Assembly (NCBI GenBank): GCA_024803745.1
Contig: JANJXV010000013.1
Coordinates: 9,424,001 to 9,488,000, forward strand
Direction of reading: 5' to 3'
DNA length: 64,000 nucleotides
Source: Megascapheus bottae
Taxonomy: Eukaryota; Chordata; Mammalia; Rodentia; Geomyidae
Both the position numbers and the translations under genes were made by a program. Under the pieces are notes generated by a model. The model saw nothing but the letters and a program-made list of their open reading frames with translations. It made no database searches and was not told where the DNA came from. Below, in pieces: positions 45,764-57,509 of the stretch (position 1 is the first letter of the stretch; each line of letters starts with the position of its first letter).

Positions 45764-46302
45764 CACTTTTTCTTAAGCTGTCCTTTTGCATCTTTTCTCC
45801 TTTGGATCCAGTGGCTTCTGTTTGGGGACACAATTGTAGAGTGCTGGTGGTACCTGAGTTCCAGTTTCCTGGTCTCCCAGCCTGAATCCTCCTAGGCACG
45901 GTTAGCGAAGAAGGATAGAATATTGGATTGCACAGAGCTAAGAGCTTTCCAAGTCAGATTTGTGTTTTAATAACTGAGCATAAATATGAAAGCCTATTAA
46001 TTTAACCCCCCAAAGAAAACTACTTTTAATTAGGAGATGCATCTTTGAGAAATAAGATGGTGGTACAAGAGGTACCTTTGTCAACATTTTGCTTGTCAGA
46101 GCTTGCTAACCTGTTCTGTCATAATTAGGGTGATGGTTTTTGCTTTTCCCTCCTGGTTTTTTGTTCTCACCTAAATGATGAAATTTGTCTCTACCCACCT
46201 TAACCCTATCTCATCTGTTAGAGCAGATAGGCATTACTATGCCTCTCAACTTAAATGTACTTAGAAACAGCGTGGAGGTTTTGTTAAAATGCAGAATCTG
46301 GT

Positions 46303-46435
46303 CAAATTCTGATAGCTCAAGCCTATAATCCTAGCTTTTCAAGAAGTGGAGAATGTGAGGAGAAGTTTGAGGCAAGCTGGGGCAAAAGATAGCAAAACCC
46401 TCACTTAACCAATAGCCGGCAGAGTGCTGTGCTCC
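46303..46435 (+). mobile_element. Old family A-like SINE fragment
   Basis: gatagctcaagcctataatc, cctagcttttcaagaagtgg. Diverged. Confidence 0.55.
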
Positions 46436-46544
46436 GGTCTTCTCAGAGATGAAGGAAACTTAGATTGAGATCAGCAGAATTGTATTGGGCACTCATTCTA
46501 ACGAAGATGATTGTTTCTAGGATCCCCCCCCCATCTCCAAAGAA

Positions 46545-46752
46545 AATGCTAGGCTTATTGGCACAGATCAAGGATGGTATAAAGAAGGTCACAGTGAAGT
46601 CTGCCTTGGGAAAAATAGTAACTATCTAAAAAAAAACGAACAACAACAAAAGAAAACAAAAAGGGCTAGAGGCATGGCTCAAGCAGTAGAAAATTTGCCT
46701 AGCAAGTACAAAGTCCTGAGTTGCAAGTCCAGTTCTGCTATAAAAGAAAAGC
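46545..46752 (+). mobile_element. Old dimeric SINE with ID-like second half
   Basis: After an A-rich segment, gggctagaggcatggctcaa, then atttgcctagcaagtacaaa and gtcctgagttgcaagtccag give an ID-like tRNA monomer. Confidence 0.6.
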
Positions 46753-47039
46753 AATGCAGAATCATCTCCAGCAGATAGGGAGACTGGGTGATACTGATGC
46801 TGTTGTCAACCATGTTTTGAGAAGCAAAGGATTAGAGCACCCCAAAATCCTCAAATGCTACTGAAGAAAGAATTTACCAGGAGGCTAGGGCAAAATTCAG
46901 ATTCCTGGGTCTTTTTGGGGCTACAGTACAGGGCTGGAGTGATCATGGTTGTGGTGGTCAGCCAACAACGTTCTGAAAATCAATTTCTTACGTGAACAGC
47001 TTTCCATTTCTTCTTCCATTCACTATCCCCTGTCATATT

Positions 47040-47215
47040 TATGACCATGGATAGTCACGTCACCTCTCTGAACCTGCTTTTTCTTGTCTGGAAAAGGAAA
47101 GAAAAGAATGGTACTTTGCAATCCTATTGTGAAGCATGGAGAGAGAACTGTAAAGTGCCTAGCCCAGCTTTAGAGACGACACACACTCAATAAAGGGAGG
47201 CTGTTAATATTCTCT
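47040..47215 (+). mobile_element. MIR fragment
   Basis: Sense MIR: cacctctctgaacctgcttt, ttcttgtctggaaaagg, then taaagtgcctagcccagctt. Confidence 0.65.
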
Positions 47216-47429
47216 GCCATCCTCTTCCTCCTTCCACTTTACTTGCTGCTTTCTGACCTGTCTGCCTCCCTTCAAGCTACAGTGATTGTTTAATGAACAT
47301 CGGGTTTTTTTTTTTCTTTAATACAAAGACAGACTGGTTCTGATGTTGCTATTAATCCCTCTTTTCCCAGGAGTCCCTGGCATTGAGGCTCAGCTGTCTG
47401 TGGTCGTTACCTGTGAGCTGTGAGCTGTA

Positions 47430-47720
47430 ATTTGTCTTGGCAGGTTAATTAAAAGTTTAGGTCTTGTTTTAGCGAAGTCATTATAGTCCCAATATACAAT
47501 TGTAACTCTTGGGTTTGCTTAACACACAAATCAGAATATGACCCTCTTTTTGTTACATGTCAAAATGTGGAACAAGAATTTTAAGAAGATTTGAGATGTC
47601 AGAATCTAGAGTATGTCTGTTTGTAATTAAGTAACAGGAGAAATAATTGAGTTTAATTTAACAAATAGCTGCATGGTGTATGCTTTTGCTTTTCCTTCCA
47701 TTTAATGCAATCCAGCTGAT
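47430..47720. promoter_or_regulatory. Candidate conserved enhancer, TAAT cluster
   Basis: Repeat-free, AT-rich block with ggttaattaaaag, gtcattatag, gtaattaagtaac, aataattgag and tttaatttaac. Resembles the block at 12126-12452. Not tested for conservation. Confidence 0.28.
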
Positions 47721-47845
47721 GATTTCAAATGAAATGAGTTTATCTTTTGCCTTGAAAAGAAAAACTTTATAAGTTGGATATACAAATATAGCCACATAGA
47801 GACTCAATGCTAACAGGACACTTGCTGAACTGGTGCATATATGTG

Positions 47846-47850
<5 letters not shown>

Positions 47851-47898
<48 letters not shown>
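47851..47898. repeat. (CA)n microsatellite
   Basis: 24 AC units, preceded by atatatgtgtat. Confidence 0.97.
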
Positions 47899-47900
<2 letters not shown>

Positions 47901-48079
47901 ATGGCTGCTCTTTTAAGATGCAACATCATCTGCTCTCATGGAAATCTAGGATCCCAAAGGACTCTTTCTACTCCTGACTCCTCCGGGACTAGTAACCTTG
48001 TGGACCCCAGATGTTCAATGAAGTAGGAGAATATATGCACTAGTTAGAGTATAATTCACCACTGAGCTCTGCAGAGTCT

Positions 48080-48190
48080 TCCCATGCACAGAAACTCCAT
48101 TGGGTGTATTCTTATTTTTATGATTTTATTATTCTCTCCATTGCAGGTAAGGAAATTGAGGGTTAGAGATGTTATGTGGAAAGGTAGGAC
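48080..48190 (-). mobile_element. MIR fragment
   Basis: Reverse MIR: ttattattctctccattgca, then ggtaaggaaattgagggtta. Confidence 0.55.
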
Positions 48191-48384
48191 ATAAATTTAG
48201 ATTTTCCTTCTTTAGAAATTTGTCTTGCCCCACGGTCAGGGATTGAATATTTGTAAATCCTGTCTCCTACCTATTCATTTGTTCATTCATGCAACAAGCA
48301 TTTGTAGAGCACCTATGCATGTCAGGGAACCATGTGTAGTTATCTCATGTTTGTAATTTAACCCTTATTGGAATCTTTTAGATT

Positions 48385-48390
<6 letters not shown>

Positions 48391-48425
<35 letters not shown>

Positions 48426-48428
48426 TGG
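48391..48428. repeat. (GT)n microsatellite
   Basis: GT run with one AT, lying at the 3' tail end of the next SINE. Confidence 0.95.
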
Positions 48429-48429
48429 T

Positions 48430-48645
48430 GGAGGAGAGCTATACTATAGTTTGAACTTAGGGCCTGGACACTGTCCCTGAGCTTTTATGCTCAAGGCTGG
48501 CACTCTACTACTTGAGCTATAGCTCTTTTTGTGGCTTTTTTGTGTTTGAGATTAGAGTCTCACAGACATTCCTTCCTGGGCTGGCTTCAAATGATGATCC
48601 TCAGATTTTAGCCTCCCGAGTAGCTGAGATTACAATGCCCAACGT
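48430..48645 (-). mobile_element. SINE family A
   Basis: Minus-strand: gaacttagggcctggacact, ggcactctactacttgagct, then cctcccgagtagctgagatt. Confidence 0.88.
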
Positions 48646-50339
48646 TCCTAGAAATATTTTGACCTATAATTTACAGATAAAGAAATCTAGGGTTAGAGAG
48701 ATGAGTTGATTTGTCCATAGTCAAGGAAGCACAAAGCTAGGACAGACACTCTACTGTTCATGAGGTCTCCACTGTTTCACAGTGACAACTTGAATATTCT
48801 AATTTTGTTAAGATGCTATGGGACATAATTTCCTCCTTGGTTAATTTGCCTGTAATTCTAAATAGCTATCATATATCAACCCACGATGTTTTCTTGATAA
48901 GTCATTAAAAAGACCATGAAGAAAATCTCACAGTATCCCAAACTTTCAAACTAAAGATACCTTTGTACGAATTTCTTGCAATCTCAGGACCTAACAAGTT
49001 AGTATTCCAGTGTTCTGATACCCTAGATAGCATGTTATCTTTTCATTTAGGTTGATACTGAAGTATAAAAGGACAGATCAACCTGACATTGCAGCCACAT
49101 GAGCCAAGCTGAAAAATAACAGAGTTGCCCTACTTGGATTTAGAAATCAAGAGGAGAAAAATGACAATCACTGTCAGAAAACATAGAGACTGGGAATTTT
49201 TATGAGAAACATGCTCTGGTCTGGCCTGCCTGGTGCTAATTGAAAAAGAAAGAATCAGCTTGTTTATTGTCCAAGCAGCCAATGGAAATCGATATGTCCT
49301 ATGTCCAGGGACTAGGAACATGTTTAGCTCCTTTATTTCCCTTTTATCCATCTTTTCTTTATCCAGCAACCATTGCATCCTTGCCCCTTTCCATGCTGAG
49401 GACACAGGGAAGCTGCAACATGCTCCTGGTACATGTAACTGATGACGGTCTCCATTAAGGGAATCTGAAGTTTTTACATAGTAATTGTTTCCAAACCAAA
49501 GAACATTCCAAGCAAAGAAGGGCCATCCTGCTCAGAGTACCATCAGGGCCAGAGGGAAGGGAGGGCTGATCCAGCTGGACGGGGTGGAGAAGGCTCTCTG
49601 AATGCAGGCCTTCAATTTTCATCTGAATTTTCACAATGAAAGAAGGAAAATGTGAGGGCTAATGCTAAGAAACCATTTTAGGTATTGGGAATGCCATGAA
49701 CAAAGAAGTGGGAAGGTATAAAATGAAGAACTGACTACAAACTGCTCATAATTCTGTGTGACCAGAGTACAGGATGCCTTGACACAGACAAGTGAGCTAC
49801 CAAGGAGAGGTTTACCCACCTCCCTAAGCAAAAAGTGTCTTCTGTAGGTAGTAGGTGTCATAGCAGAGTTTTGAGTAAGGGAATAAAATAATCAGAGCCA
49901 GACAGTTTTTTGTTTTTGTCATTTTTTTTCTGAGGCCCGTAAGAAATTAGGTGGTCAGAAGAGATCTGGGGGAGTTAACTTCCTAGGGTCATCAGGAAAA
50001 CAAGAATGGGGCAAGAAAAGGAAGGGCAGTGATACTTGAATTTGTTTTCTCCGTGATCCATTCCTCTTTGCTCTTAGGTGTGTCTATACACTTGCTTTGT
50101 ATAGGTCAACACATTTGGGTCCTTCATGATTTTTTTCAACGCCCACTGGGAAGGGTGATTTCTTTATTTCCCTCAATTGAGCATTGGCCTCTGTGTGTGC
50201 ATTTATAAGGATCTAGAGATAAAAGTCCTAGCCATTGTAATCTGTAATTTGTTTAAAAGCCAAAGAAGCAGCTAAGGTTGAGGAGCCATTTTCAATTCTT
50301 TTAATAAGCCCCTCCACCACTACTTCCTTTATCCTCTTG

Positions 50340-50530
50340 TTCTGAATTATTCTATAAGGTAGAGATACAGCCGTGCAGAAGCGGATTCTCTTGGTGATAA
50401 ATTAACCTTCTTGTAAGTGACGTCGGTATCACTTTGTGAATTTTCTAAGGGAAACACTGCTTTGGAAAAGTGCCCTGTGAATCTCTCTCTCCCTGACACG
50501 GTGATTTATTCAGAGCAATCTGGTATAAGT
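50340..50530. promoter_or_regulatory. Candidate regulatory block with CRE-like site
   Basis: Unique sequence containing gtgacgtcgg (a TGACGTC half-palindrome, CREB/ATF type), gtgataaattaacc and gtgatttattcagagc. Site matches only. Confidence 0.22.
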
Positions 50531-50781
50531 AGGATGAAATTGTAGGCCAAGAGAGAGCTCAAGTCAGCACATTGGAGACAATGGCCAAAAATCTGTTCAG
50601 AAGAAAGGAGCTAAGAATATGAGAATGCCACATTTGCAGACTCAAAACTAGCTCTGTTGGCCACAGAGGCTGTCTATGCTCAGGGAAGGGCAAAGGTCAC
50701 CACTACCCATCCTCTCTTTCTCTCACCCCTATTTCTGCTTCCATTCTCCTGGGCACCTTATCTTTGACTTCTCCATCTTCT

Positions 50782-50809
50782 GAATTCTCTACTGGGAATT
50801 CTCTACTGG
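50782..50809. repeat. 14-bp perfect tandem duplication
   Basis: gaattctctactgg occurs twice back to back. Confidence 0.93.
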
Positions 50810-51233
50810 CAGGAAAGAAGGAAAAGCAGTAAAAGCTTGTCTCCCTGTAGGAGGTGCCTAGAAATGTGACTGTCCTCTTGCTCCCTGTCAGCCCATGGTG
50901 TAGACCCAGGACACGACTTTAGGAGTTGTATCAGAAATAAGCTTTCCTTTCCCCCTGTGCTGTGCCATCTCTGCTCTGAGCTGTTTTATTCATACTTGCT
51001 GCCTCATGATTACAAGATAACAGCTGTCCCTCCCAGATTCATCTGTGTGTCCAGGAAGAAAAGGGAACAATGTAGGAAAGCCAAGTTTCTTCCCAAACCA
51101 TTAGCTTATATTTCTTTGTCAGATTTGTACTATCTGGACACTCAGAACTCTAAGGAAACCTGAACATGAATATTTTTAGCTTGCTGCATTAGCATTCCAG
51201 TAGAAATAAGAGGTCCTTCAGAAAGAAAACATG

Positions 51234-51236
<3 letters not shown>

Positions 51237-51294
<58 letters not shown>
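51237..51294. repeat. (CA)n microsatellite
   Basis: 29 uninterrupted AC units, the longest CA array here. Confidence 0.98.
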
Positions 51295-51296
<2 letters not shown>

Positions 51297-52434
51297 GGTA
51301 GGAAGCCAGCAGGGGCTGCCACAGACTTTGTCAAGACTGGTTCAGCAAAGACCAACTGAGAACCCTCTTTCCTGTGTGTGAGATTCTGAGCTAGGCATTA
51401 AGAATGATCATAAGGCAGACACAGCACTTGCCACAGTACTTGTCATGGGTTGGAGGGAAGCTGAGAGATACAGAGAATCATCCACCTCACTGATGAGGAA
51501 GGAAATGGTTTAGTTCAATCTCTTTCTATCACCTAAGGATCCAAGGACTTTTATCCATAATCCTTGGAGCACCTGGCATGATGCTTTAAGATAAACAGAT
51601 TAAGGAGCAAAATCAGAGCAGGGGATTCAGGGTTATAGAGATATAGACACAATTTGTATATCTACTCATTCAACCAGGGGTTTCTAACTGCATTTTTATA
51701 TACCATGTCCTGAACAGATATCCAGCATTGGTGGCACCTGAAATAGCCAAGCTTCCTAACCAAGGGATATTTATAGACGTTTGGTGGGTTGAAATCAATT
51801 CTAAACCTCAAATACAATCATGACATCCACATAGAATAAACAGTCCATAATCATAAATGGTTAACATTTTGCCACAAAGAGCATGCTCTAGAGTAATAGA
51901 AAGGGGCATAATCCTGGTTTCTGTGCCAGGATTTTTAGGGTGCCCTGGGAGGGTTACAAATAGCCAATCTGTGCTGTGCCTAACAGGGTATATGAAGAAT
52001 TCTGACTGTTTTTAAGTTAATCCCAACAATAGTGCAGGAAGTCACTGGGAAACTTGGGGTCACTTACTCTGATGTACCTATTTCAATGTTTATACCCATA
52101 ACAAAAGCAGGGAATGGTGTTAGGAGGCTTTTCCAGCTGTGTAGACAGGGCTAATGCTGGTATGGACCAGGGCGGAGCTCCAGGGGTGGTAGATTTGAAC
52201 CATTTACTACTTTGAACATTATTGGCCAGCCCTAGAGGTTAAGATGACATTTTCTAAGGGAAGACAAGCAAACAGAAACAGGAGGGGAAAAGGGGTCATT
52301 TTGGCAGGTGAGTGAGTGAAGACATGTGGCTGGCACGGGAGCTAGTAAGGCAGATATGGAGGACTGAAGAACATGTGGGTTGGAAGAAGCTTTCAGCCTC
52401 CACTTACATCCACTTACAGCCACCATGAGCTCCT

Positions 52435-52663
52435 ATTTTTGCCACACATACACACTTGCTGACACTGGGGCTTGAACTCAGGATGTTATCCCCTAGCTTT
52501 TGTTTTGCTCAAGACTCTACTATTTGGGTCACAGCTCCATTTCTGGCTTTTTAGCTAGGTAATTGGAGATGAGTCACAGACTTCCTGGCCTGGGCTGGCT
52601 TTGGGCCTACTGAGTAACTAGAATTATAGGCGCATGCCACCAGTGCCTGGCCATTTTTGCCAC
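52435..52663 (-). mobile_element. SINE family A with 11-bp TSD
   Basis: Minus-strand element 52446-52652: cactggggcttgaactcagg, cctggcctgggctggctttg, gccaccagtgcctggcc. Perfect atttttgccac flanks at 52435-52445 and 52653-52663. A stretch near the aaccctgatcctcagatctc block is deleted. Confidence 0.92.
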
Positions 52664-52869
52664 TGTGAGCTCTGTAATGTCAGAAGTCTTTACAAGCCAT
52701 ACAGTTATTCTCTTTTTGGCCTGAGTGAACCCAATTTATAGGATTTATTCAGAGTCTCACAGCCACCAAGTGGTTGAGCCAGGACCATGAAGTATAACAG
52801 TCTGTTGATGATAGAACACTGGTTCCATTCCTGTATCTAGTATATTAACAGTTTCCAGAGTTAAGGTAT

Positions 52870-52960
52870 GCCTGTGTTCATGATAGAAATAAACTGAGGC
52901 TGATAGATCAAGTGTCATCACCCAGGATCTCAAAGATAGGTTAGCAATCTGGTGTGAATG
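52870..52960 (-). mobile_element. MIR fragment
   Basis: Reverse MIR core: gaaataaactgaggctgata. Confidence 0.45.
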
Positions 52961-53128
52961 CTCTTTGTTCTATGTCTCAGTAGCCAGGTCTGCATCTGCA
53001 TTTCTAATGTGATGGTATCCACATCTGTCCTATCCATTCTCATAGTCAGCACATCATGAAGATAGGGTGTTAGAGATGAGACAGTGATGTCCCCTAGGAT
53101 CACAGTATGCCTGCCTTCTGCCATGCAT

Positions 53129-53166
53129 GGCGGGGGGGCGGCGGGGGGCGGGAGGGGGGGAGGTGG
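53129..53166. repeat. G-rich island, G-quadruplex candidate
   Basis: GGCGGGGGGGCGGCGGGGGG followed by cggga and seven or more Gs. At least four runs of three or more Gs within 38 bases, on the transcript strand. Confidence 0.85.
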
Positions 53167-53449
53167 TTCCTCTGTCTTGTTAAACACATTCTACCTTTTT
53201 GTTTTACTTCTGCTGGAGGAAGCCTTCTCCCCACCCTGTTCTGATGTTTCACTAACCTGTGTATACATATATCAAAGTACTATATTATGCCCTAAAAATG
53301 TGTAGTTTTAGGTTACTTCAAAATTGTACACACATCTTTATGCTGGCCACAGCTGAAGCCATGGAAAGCAATGTTATAAATAAAGAAAAACGGCTTAGAA
53401 GGACAGAGCAACCCTCCAAGGAAAAAGAAAGAGAGAGGATGCCATAATG

Positions 53450-53780
53450 AAATACCATGGTCTGGTGGCTTTAGAGAGAAATTTATTTCTTAGTTCTGGA
53501 GACAAGACATCCACGATCATGGTGTTGGCAGAATTGTTTTCTGTGTTGTTTTCCTTCCTAGATAGCAGATGGTTGCCTTCTTGCTTTGCCTTCTTATTAC
53601 TTGTCGCCAAACACTCAAGAAGGGAGAACACAGTCTAAACCAGTCCTGTCCGGTTAGGACCCACTTTCCATTGTATACTTTTTTACAGTCTCTGTGTCCA
53701 AGTACATTTATGTTGAGGATCTGGGATTTGGCATAAGAATTTGGTTGTGGGACACAGTTTAGTCCATAACAAGGAGAGAT
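53450..53780. mobile_element. Ancient interspersed repeat, class not assigned
   Basis: aatttatttcttagttctgg, agacaagacatccacgatca and the end gacacagtttagtccataac resemble a repeat common in mammalian genomes. I cannot name its class with confidence. Confidence 0.45.
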
Positions 53781-55269
53781 TTGGTTTCTGGAACATTCCA
53801 CAGCACTTTTATTTCTTCTTATAAATTTGACATTCTTCAGATTCCATTGGGAACTTCTTAAACATCCCATTCTAGTTTCAGAATTTTTCTGTTTCTATAA
53901 ATTTCTCTTGGCCTCTCTGGAACTACTTGACAAAATCAGTGTTATTAATAGATGCCATTGATTCAGCATGCATGATATCTATTATATCTAAACATTGTTG
54001 TAGTTGTTTTCCATAAACTAAACTCCTTAAAAACAGGCTTACAAGCAGAGATTCTTTGCAAGGGCAAGGAAGTTCAGAGTCTTTAATAAGCTTAAAAATA
54101 CTCAGGAGAGGAGGCAAATAGTTAGTGAAAGAGGCCTTGCCTTTACATTTACACCCACATTTTTCTCCCCAAGTTCTCCCTCCCATCACCACTTACATCT
54201 CTGAGTGAGGATGCCTAGTATATCTAGGAGAATGGAAGGGAGAAGAATGCCTGAGAGAGTGGAGGCCAGAGAAAAGCCTGAAAAATGAGATTAGAGGAGG
54301 GCTCAATAGGCTACCAGGGAAGTTTGGTTTTTGAAGGCTATGGAGAGTGCGAGGGTGGTTTCAAGCAAAGAAGAAGATGGTACACAAGTTGAACTGGAAT
54401 ATGTACAGGTGACATGAGGAGACAAATGGAAAGATTATTTCTGTAGCCCAGAGTGTTAGACCTCAATCTGACAAACGACTCTGCTGCTTTGTAGAGGCAG
54501 GGACATATTGCAGGACACTACAGGATGGCTTTCTTGACCATTTATGCTTTAGCTATAAGCGAAAGACAAGTCTTGACTGAGGAGAATAGGTAGTTGATGA
54601 TATCATTAAGTTTGGAAATGAAGAGAGGACATTAAGGGGAAGTGGTAGGATGCTGTCAATTCATATTGTATTTGAACTTCTGATAGGCTTTCTGAGTGTG
54701 TATGAATTGCTGGCAGGTAGATCGGGGAGTCTGGGGGATAGCTCAGAACAGGGAACACAGCCAAGTGCACATCAATATGACTGCAGGAAGGTAGAGTCTC
54801 TAGGAGATGTCTACACTGAATAGTGAGGAGTCAAGCATGGAACCTACACTCAGAGAGGGCAGGGACGGGGCGGGGGCGCAAGCAAGCTTGTGTAGAGATC
54901 AGCCTTGGGGAGATGATCACAGAGAAGCTACTGGAGTTGGTCATTCGGACATCCCAGGCTCCCTCAGTGAAAGCCGTTTCCATCCTTGGTGAGGCAGAAG
55001 CAGGGTTACCAAGAGTTCAGGAGTGAAAAGAGGCAAGGCAAAGAAATGGTTCCTTCTAGACAGAGCAGGCAGAGAGACAGATGGGCGTAACCTGAGGGGG
55101 AGGCAGGTTCAAGGAAAGGTTTATGGAAGGTGGGGGAAGTCTTGAACGTGTTGTCAGCAGTGGGAATGAAGCCAGGGGAGAGGGGAGGCCCACGAGGGGA
55201 AATGACTAATACGGGGAGGAAAAGGCCTTGGGGAAGGTCAGAGGCAGGAGGATGATTCCTGGGCAGTGA

Positions 55270-55282
55270 GGGGGGGGGGGGG
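55270..55282. repeat. poly(G) run
   Basis: About 13 Gs in a row in a G/A-rich neighbourhood (54840-55320). Confidence 0.9.
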
Positions 55283-55420
55283 CAGAGGGTGGTGGCTGAG
55301 AGAAGAGCCTATCTGAATGTAGAGGCTGGCAAGGCTGGCAGTGCTTTCTAAAGAGGACTGGGATACAGGAATGCCGCACTCACCCCTGAAGTGGAAATTG
55401 TATGGTAACATGGTATAAAA

Positions 55421-55639
55421 GACAATGTAGTTGGGGGCTGGTAGTTTGGCCTACTGGTAGAATGCTTGCCAAGCATTCTGGGTTCAATTCCTCGGTACCA
55501 CATACACTGAGAAAAGCTGGAAGTAGTGCTGTGGCTCAAGTGGTAGAGTGCTGGCCTTGGGGAAAGTCCAAGGACAGTGCTCAGGCCCTGAGTTCAAGCC
55601 CCAGGCGTGGCAATAAATAAATAAAAGGACAATATAGTT
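55421..55639 (+). mobile_element. SINE family B with TSD
   Basis: Element 55433-55627: ggctggtagtttggcctact, gggttcaattcctcggtacc, right monomer tggctcaagtggtagagtgc, AAATAAAT tail. Flanks gacaatgtagtt and gacaatatagtt (one mismatch). Confidence 0.94.
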
Positions 55640-55649
55640 TAGTAGCCAG

Positions 55650-55790
55650 AGAAAATGGATGTGACACTATTTATTAGCAGAGAGGGCTTGGACCTATCTG
55701 TACCTCAGTTTTTTTATCTGAAAAGCAGTGAGAATATTAGTGTCCAGGCCAAGGGAATCATTCTGAGGATGAAGTGTAATATTTGTAAAA
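55650..55790 (+). mobile_element. MIR fragment
   Basis: Sense MIR: gacctatctgtacctcagtt, then tttatctgaaaagcagtgag. Confidence 0.6.
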
Positions 55791-55856
55791 ATAAAATAAT
55801 AATAATTTTTAAATATGCCAAGGGCTGTGCCTGTGCCCCAAGAGATGTTATTTATT

Positions 55857-55877
55857 TATTGATTGATTGATTGATTG
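55857..55877. repeat. (TTGA)n repeat
   Basis: Five TTGA units, preceded by TTTA units. Confidence 0.9.
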
Positions 55878-55894
55878 CTGTCCTTGACAGCAGC

Positions 55895-56040
55895 GATCAC
55901 TAATATCATGAGTGTTCACTAAGTCCTGGGAAGTATCTCCACATTCCTTTATTTAGAAGGAGAAATACAGTTGAGAGAAATGAACAGACTTTCCCAAAGC
56001 CACTCTATGAGTGAGAGTGGAGCCATGATTTGAATCTAAA
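55895..56040 (-). mobile_element. MIR fragment
   Basis: Reverse MIR: agaaggagaaatacagttga, then cccaaagccactctatgagt. Confidence 0.6.
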
Positions 56041-56679
56041 CCAGTCTAATTGAACATGCCCACTCCGTCTACACTGGGCTTTTTCATTCCTGGGCCTTCC
56101 CTAGTCAACACCTGCTTCCCAGGTCCCCCGAAGTGCCCTTTCCCATCACCAGATGGTCAGTCTGTGAGGATATTCTCATCATTCCATAGCACTTCTCTGA
56201 GGTGAAGAGCAAGAACCAGAATCTCTGCTTGGGAAAGGGCTCCATCACCACGAAGCCAGGGTTTAGTGATAGCAAATCTGACAGAAGTTGGTGTTTGTAT
56301 CTGCTATATTAAACAGAGCAGAAGGCCTTGTATGGAAATGACAGGACAATGAGTGTGATGTGAAGGGTTATAAGAATGTGGGAGCCAGAACTCTGGGAGC
56401 ATCTGGTTTCAGTTTGAGTAGCTGCTTGTCCTGCCTTTATCTGAACACACTCATGTTCCGGGCTAATGGAAGCACAGTTTGTGTCAGTCCTGGTTCATAT
56501 TACAGGTCAGCCTGATTTTTTTTTTTTTTTGGTGTCATAGGCCAAAAGAGTCTCATGCAAGTTCCAAGGTCAGCATAGTGTCTTTCACAAATAGAAGTTG
56601 AATTTTCTCTAACCTGTGAATACAAGGTGTGCCCTGGGGCAGTGGCTATACTGCATTATCTCTGTTAAGTGGGAGAGGA

Positions 56680-56830
56680 AGAAAGGAACGTTTGTTGAGC
56701 TTTTCCTAGGTACCAAGAACGGGAATGGTGTGCACACATTTTAATTCTCATCACCAACTTGTGCAGTCAAGATTATTACCCACCTCGTCCTGATGAGGTA
56801 GAGATTTGGGTAAACAGCCTCATGCAATCC
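56680..56830 (-). mobile_element. MIR fragment
   Basis: Reverse MIR: cctaggtaccaagaacggga, then cattttaattctcatcacca. Confidence 0.55.
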
Positions 56831-56989
56831 CAGATTTACCTGAGTCACTCTTACTTTGCAAGCTTCTTATGCTTTTTGTACTGCGTCCTATATTGAGATC
56901 TATCTTTTATGCCTAAGTAGGATGCAAACACATCTGATGACAATGCTGAGTTATTAAAAAAACCAACTTAAAAAAAGCAGAAATATAGC

Positions 56990-57280
56990 ATAGAGAACAT
57001 TGATTTTTAGTCAAAGGACAATATTAAAGTATAAAACAGCACCATTTAGTGGTGGGACCCAGAAACACTGGAGGAAGTGAAAAGAGGAGTTTGGATATGA
57101 TCAAAGCATTTCATACACATGTATATAAATACAATAATAAAACTCAATTAAGTTGTTTTCAGAAAAGATGGAGGAGAGATAAGGAAAAGTAATGGAGGAC
57201 ATGAATTTGATCAAAGTACGTTATATGCATTATGAAAATGTCACAATAAAACCCCTTTTTACAATTAATAAATACTCATA
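56990..57280 (+). mobile_element. L1 3' tails, two similar copies in series
   Basis: gatatgatcaaagcatttca with an aataataaaactc end, then gaatttgatcaaagtacgtt, atatgcattatgaaaatgtc and acaataaaacccctttttac. Both look like rodent L1 3' ends. Confidence 0.65.
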
Positions 57281-57509
57281 CAAAGACAGGAAAAAGACCA
57301 ATATACTTCCTGCATAAATGTTAGAAGGAATTGTCTAAAATCACTAATAAAATGTGGTATATTTACTAGCTAGCAGTGTTTTAGAAGCTTCAATGAATGA
57401 AAGGCCAAACAGCAAAGAAAGACTGAGATAAAGGATATGTTTGTATTCTAGGAAGCACAAGGATGCCCAGGGAAAATATATTATTTACTATATTATTAGA
57501 TTATTTATT

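Larger units (their letters stand above)
48290..48760 (-). mobile_element. MIR split by a SINE A and GT repeat
   Basis: Left part gcaacaagcatttgtagagc, right part acagataaagaaatctaggg, then ggttagagagatgagttga and gtccatagtcaaggaagcac. The halves fit one minus-strand MIR. Confidence 0.55.

Noticed and set aside
28901..51294. Direct repeats as a CRISPR array
   Set aside because: The regular repeats are dinucleotide microsatellites without spacers, and the DNA is mammalian.
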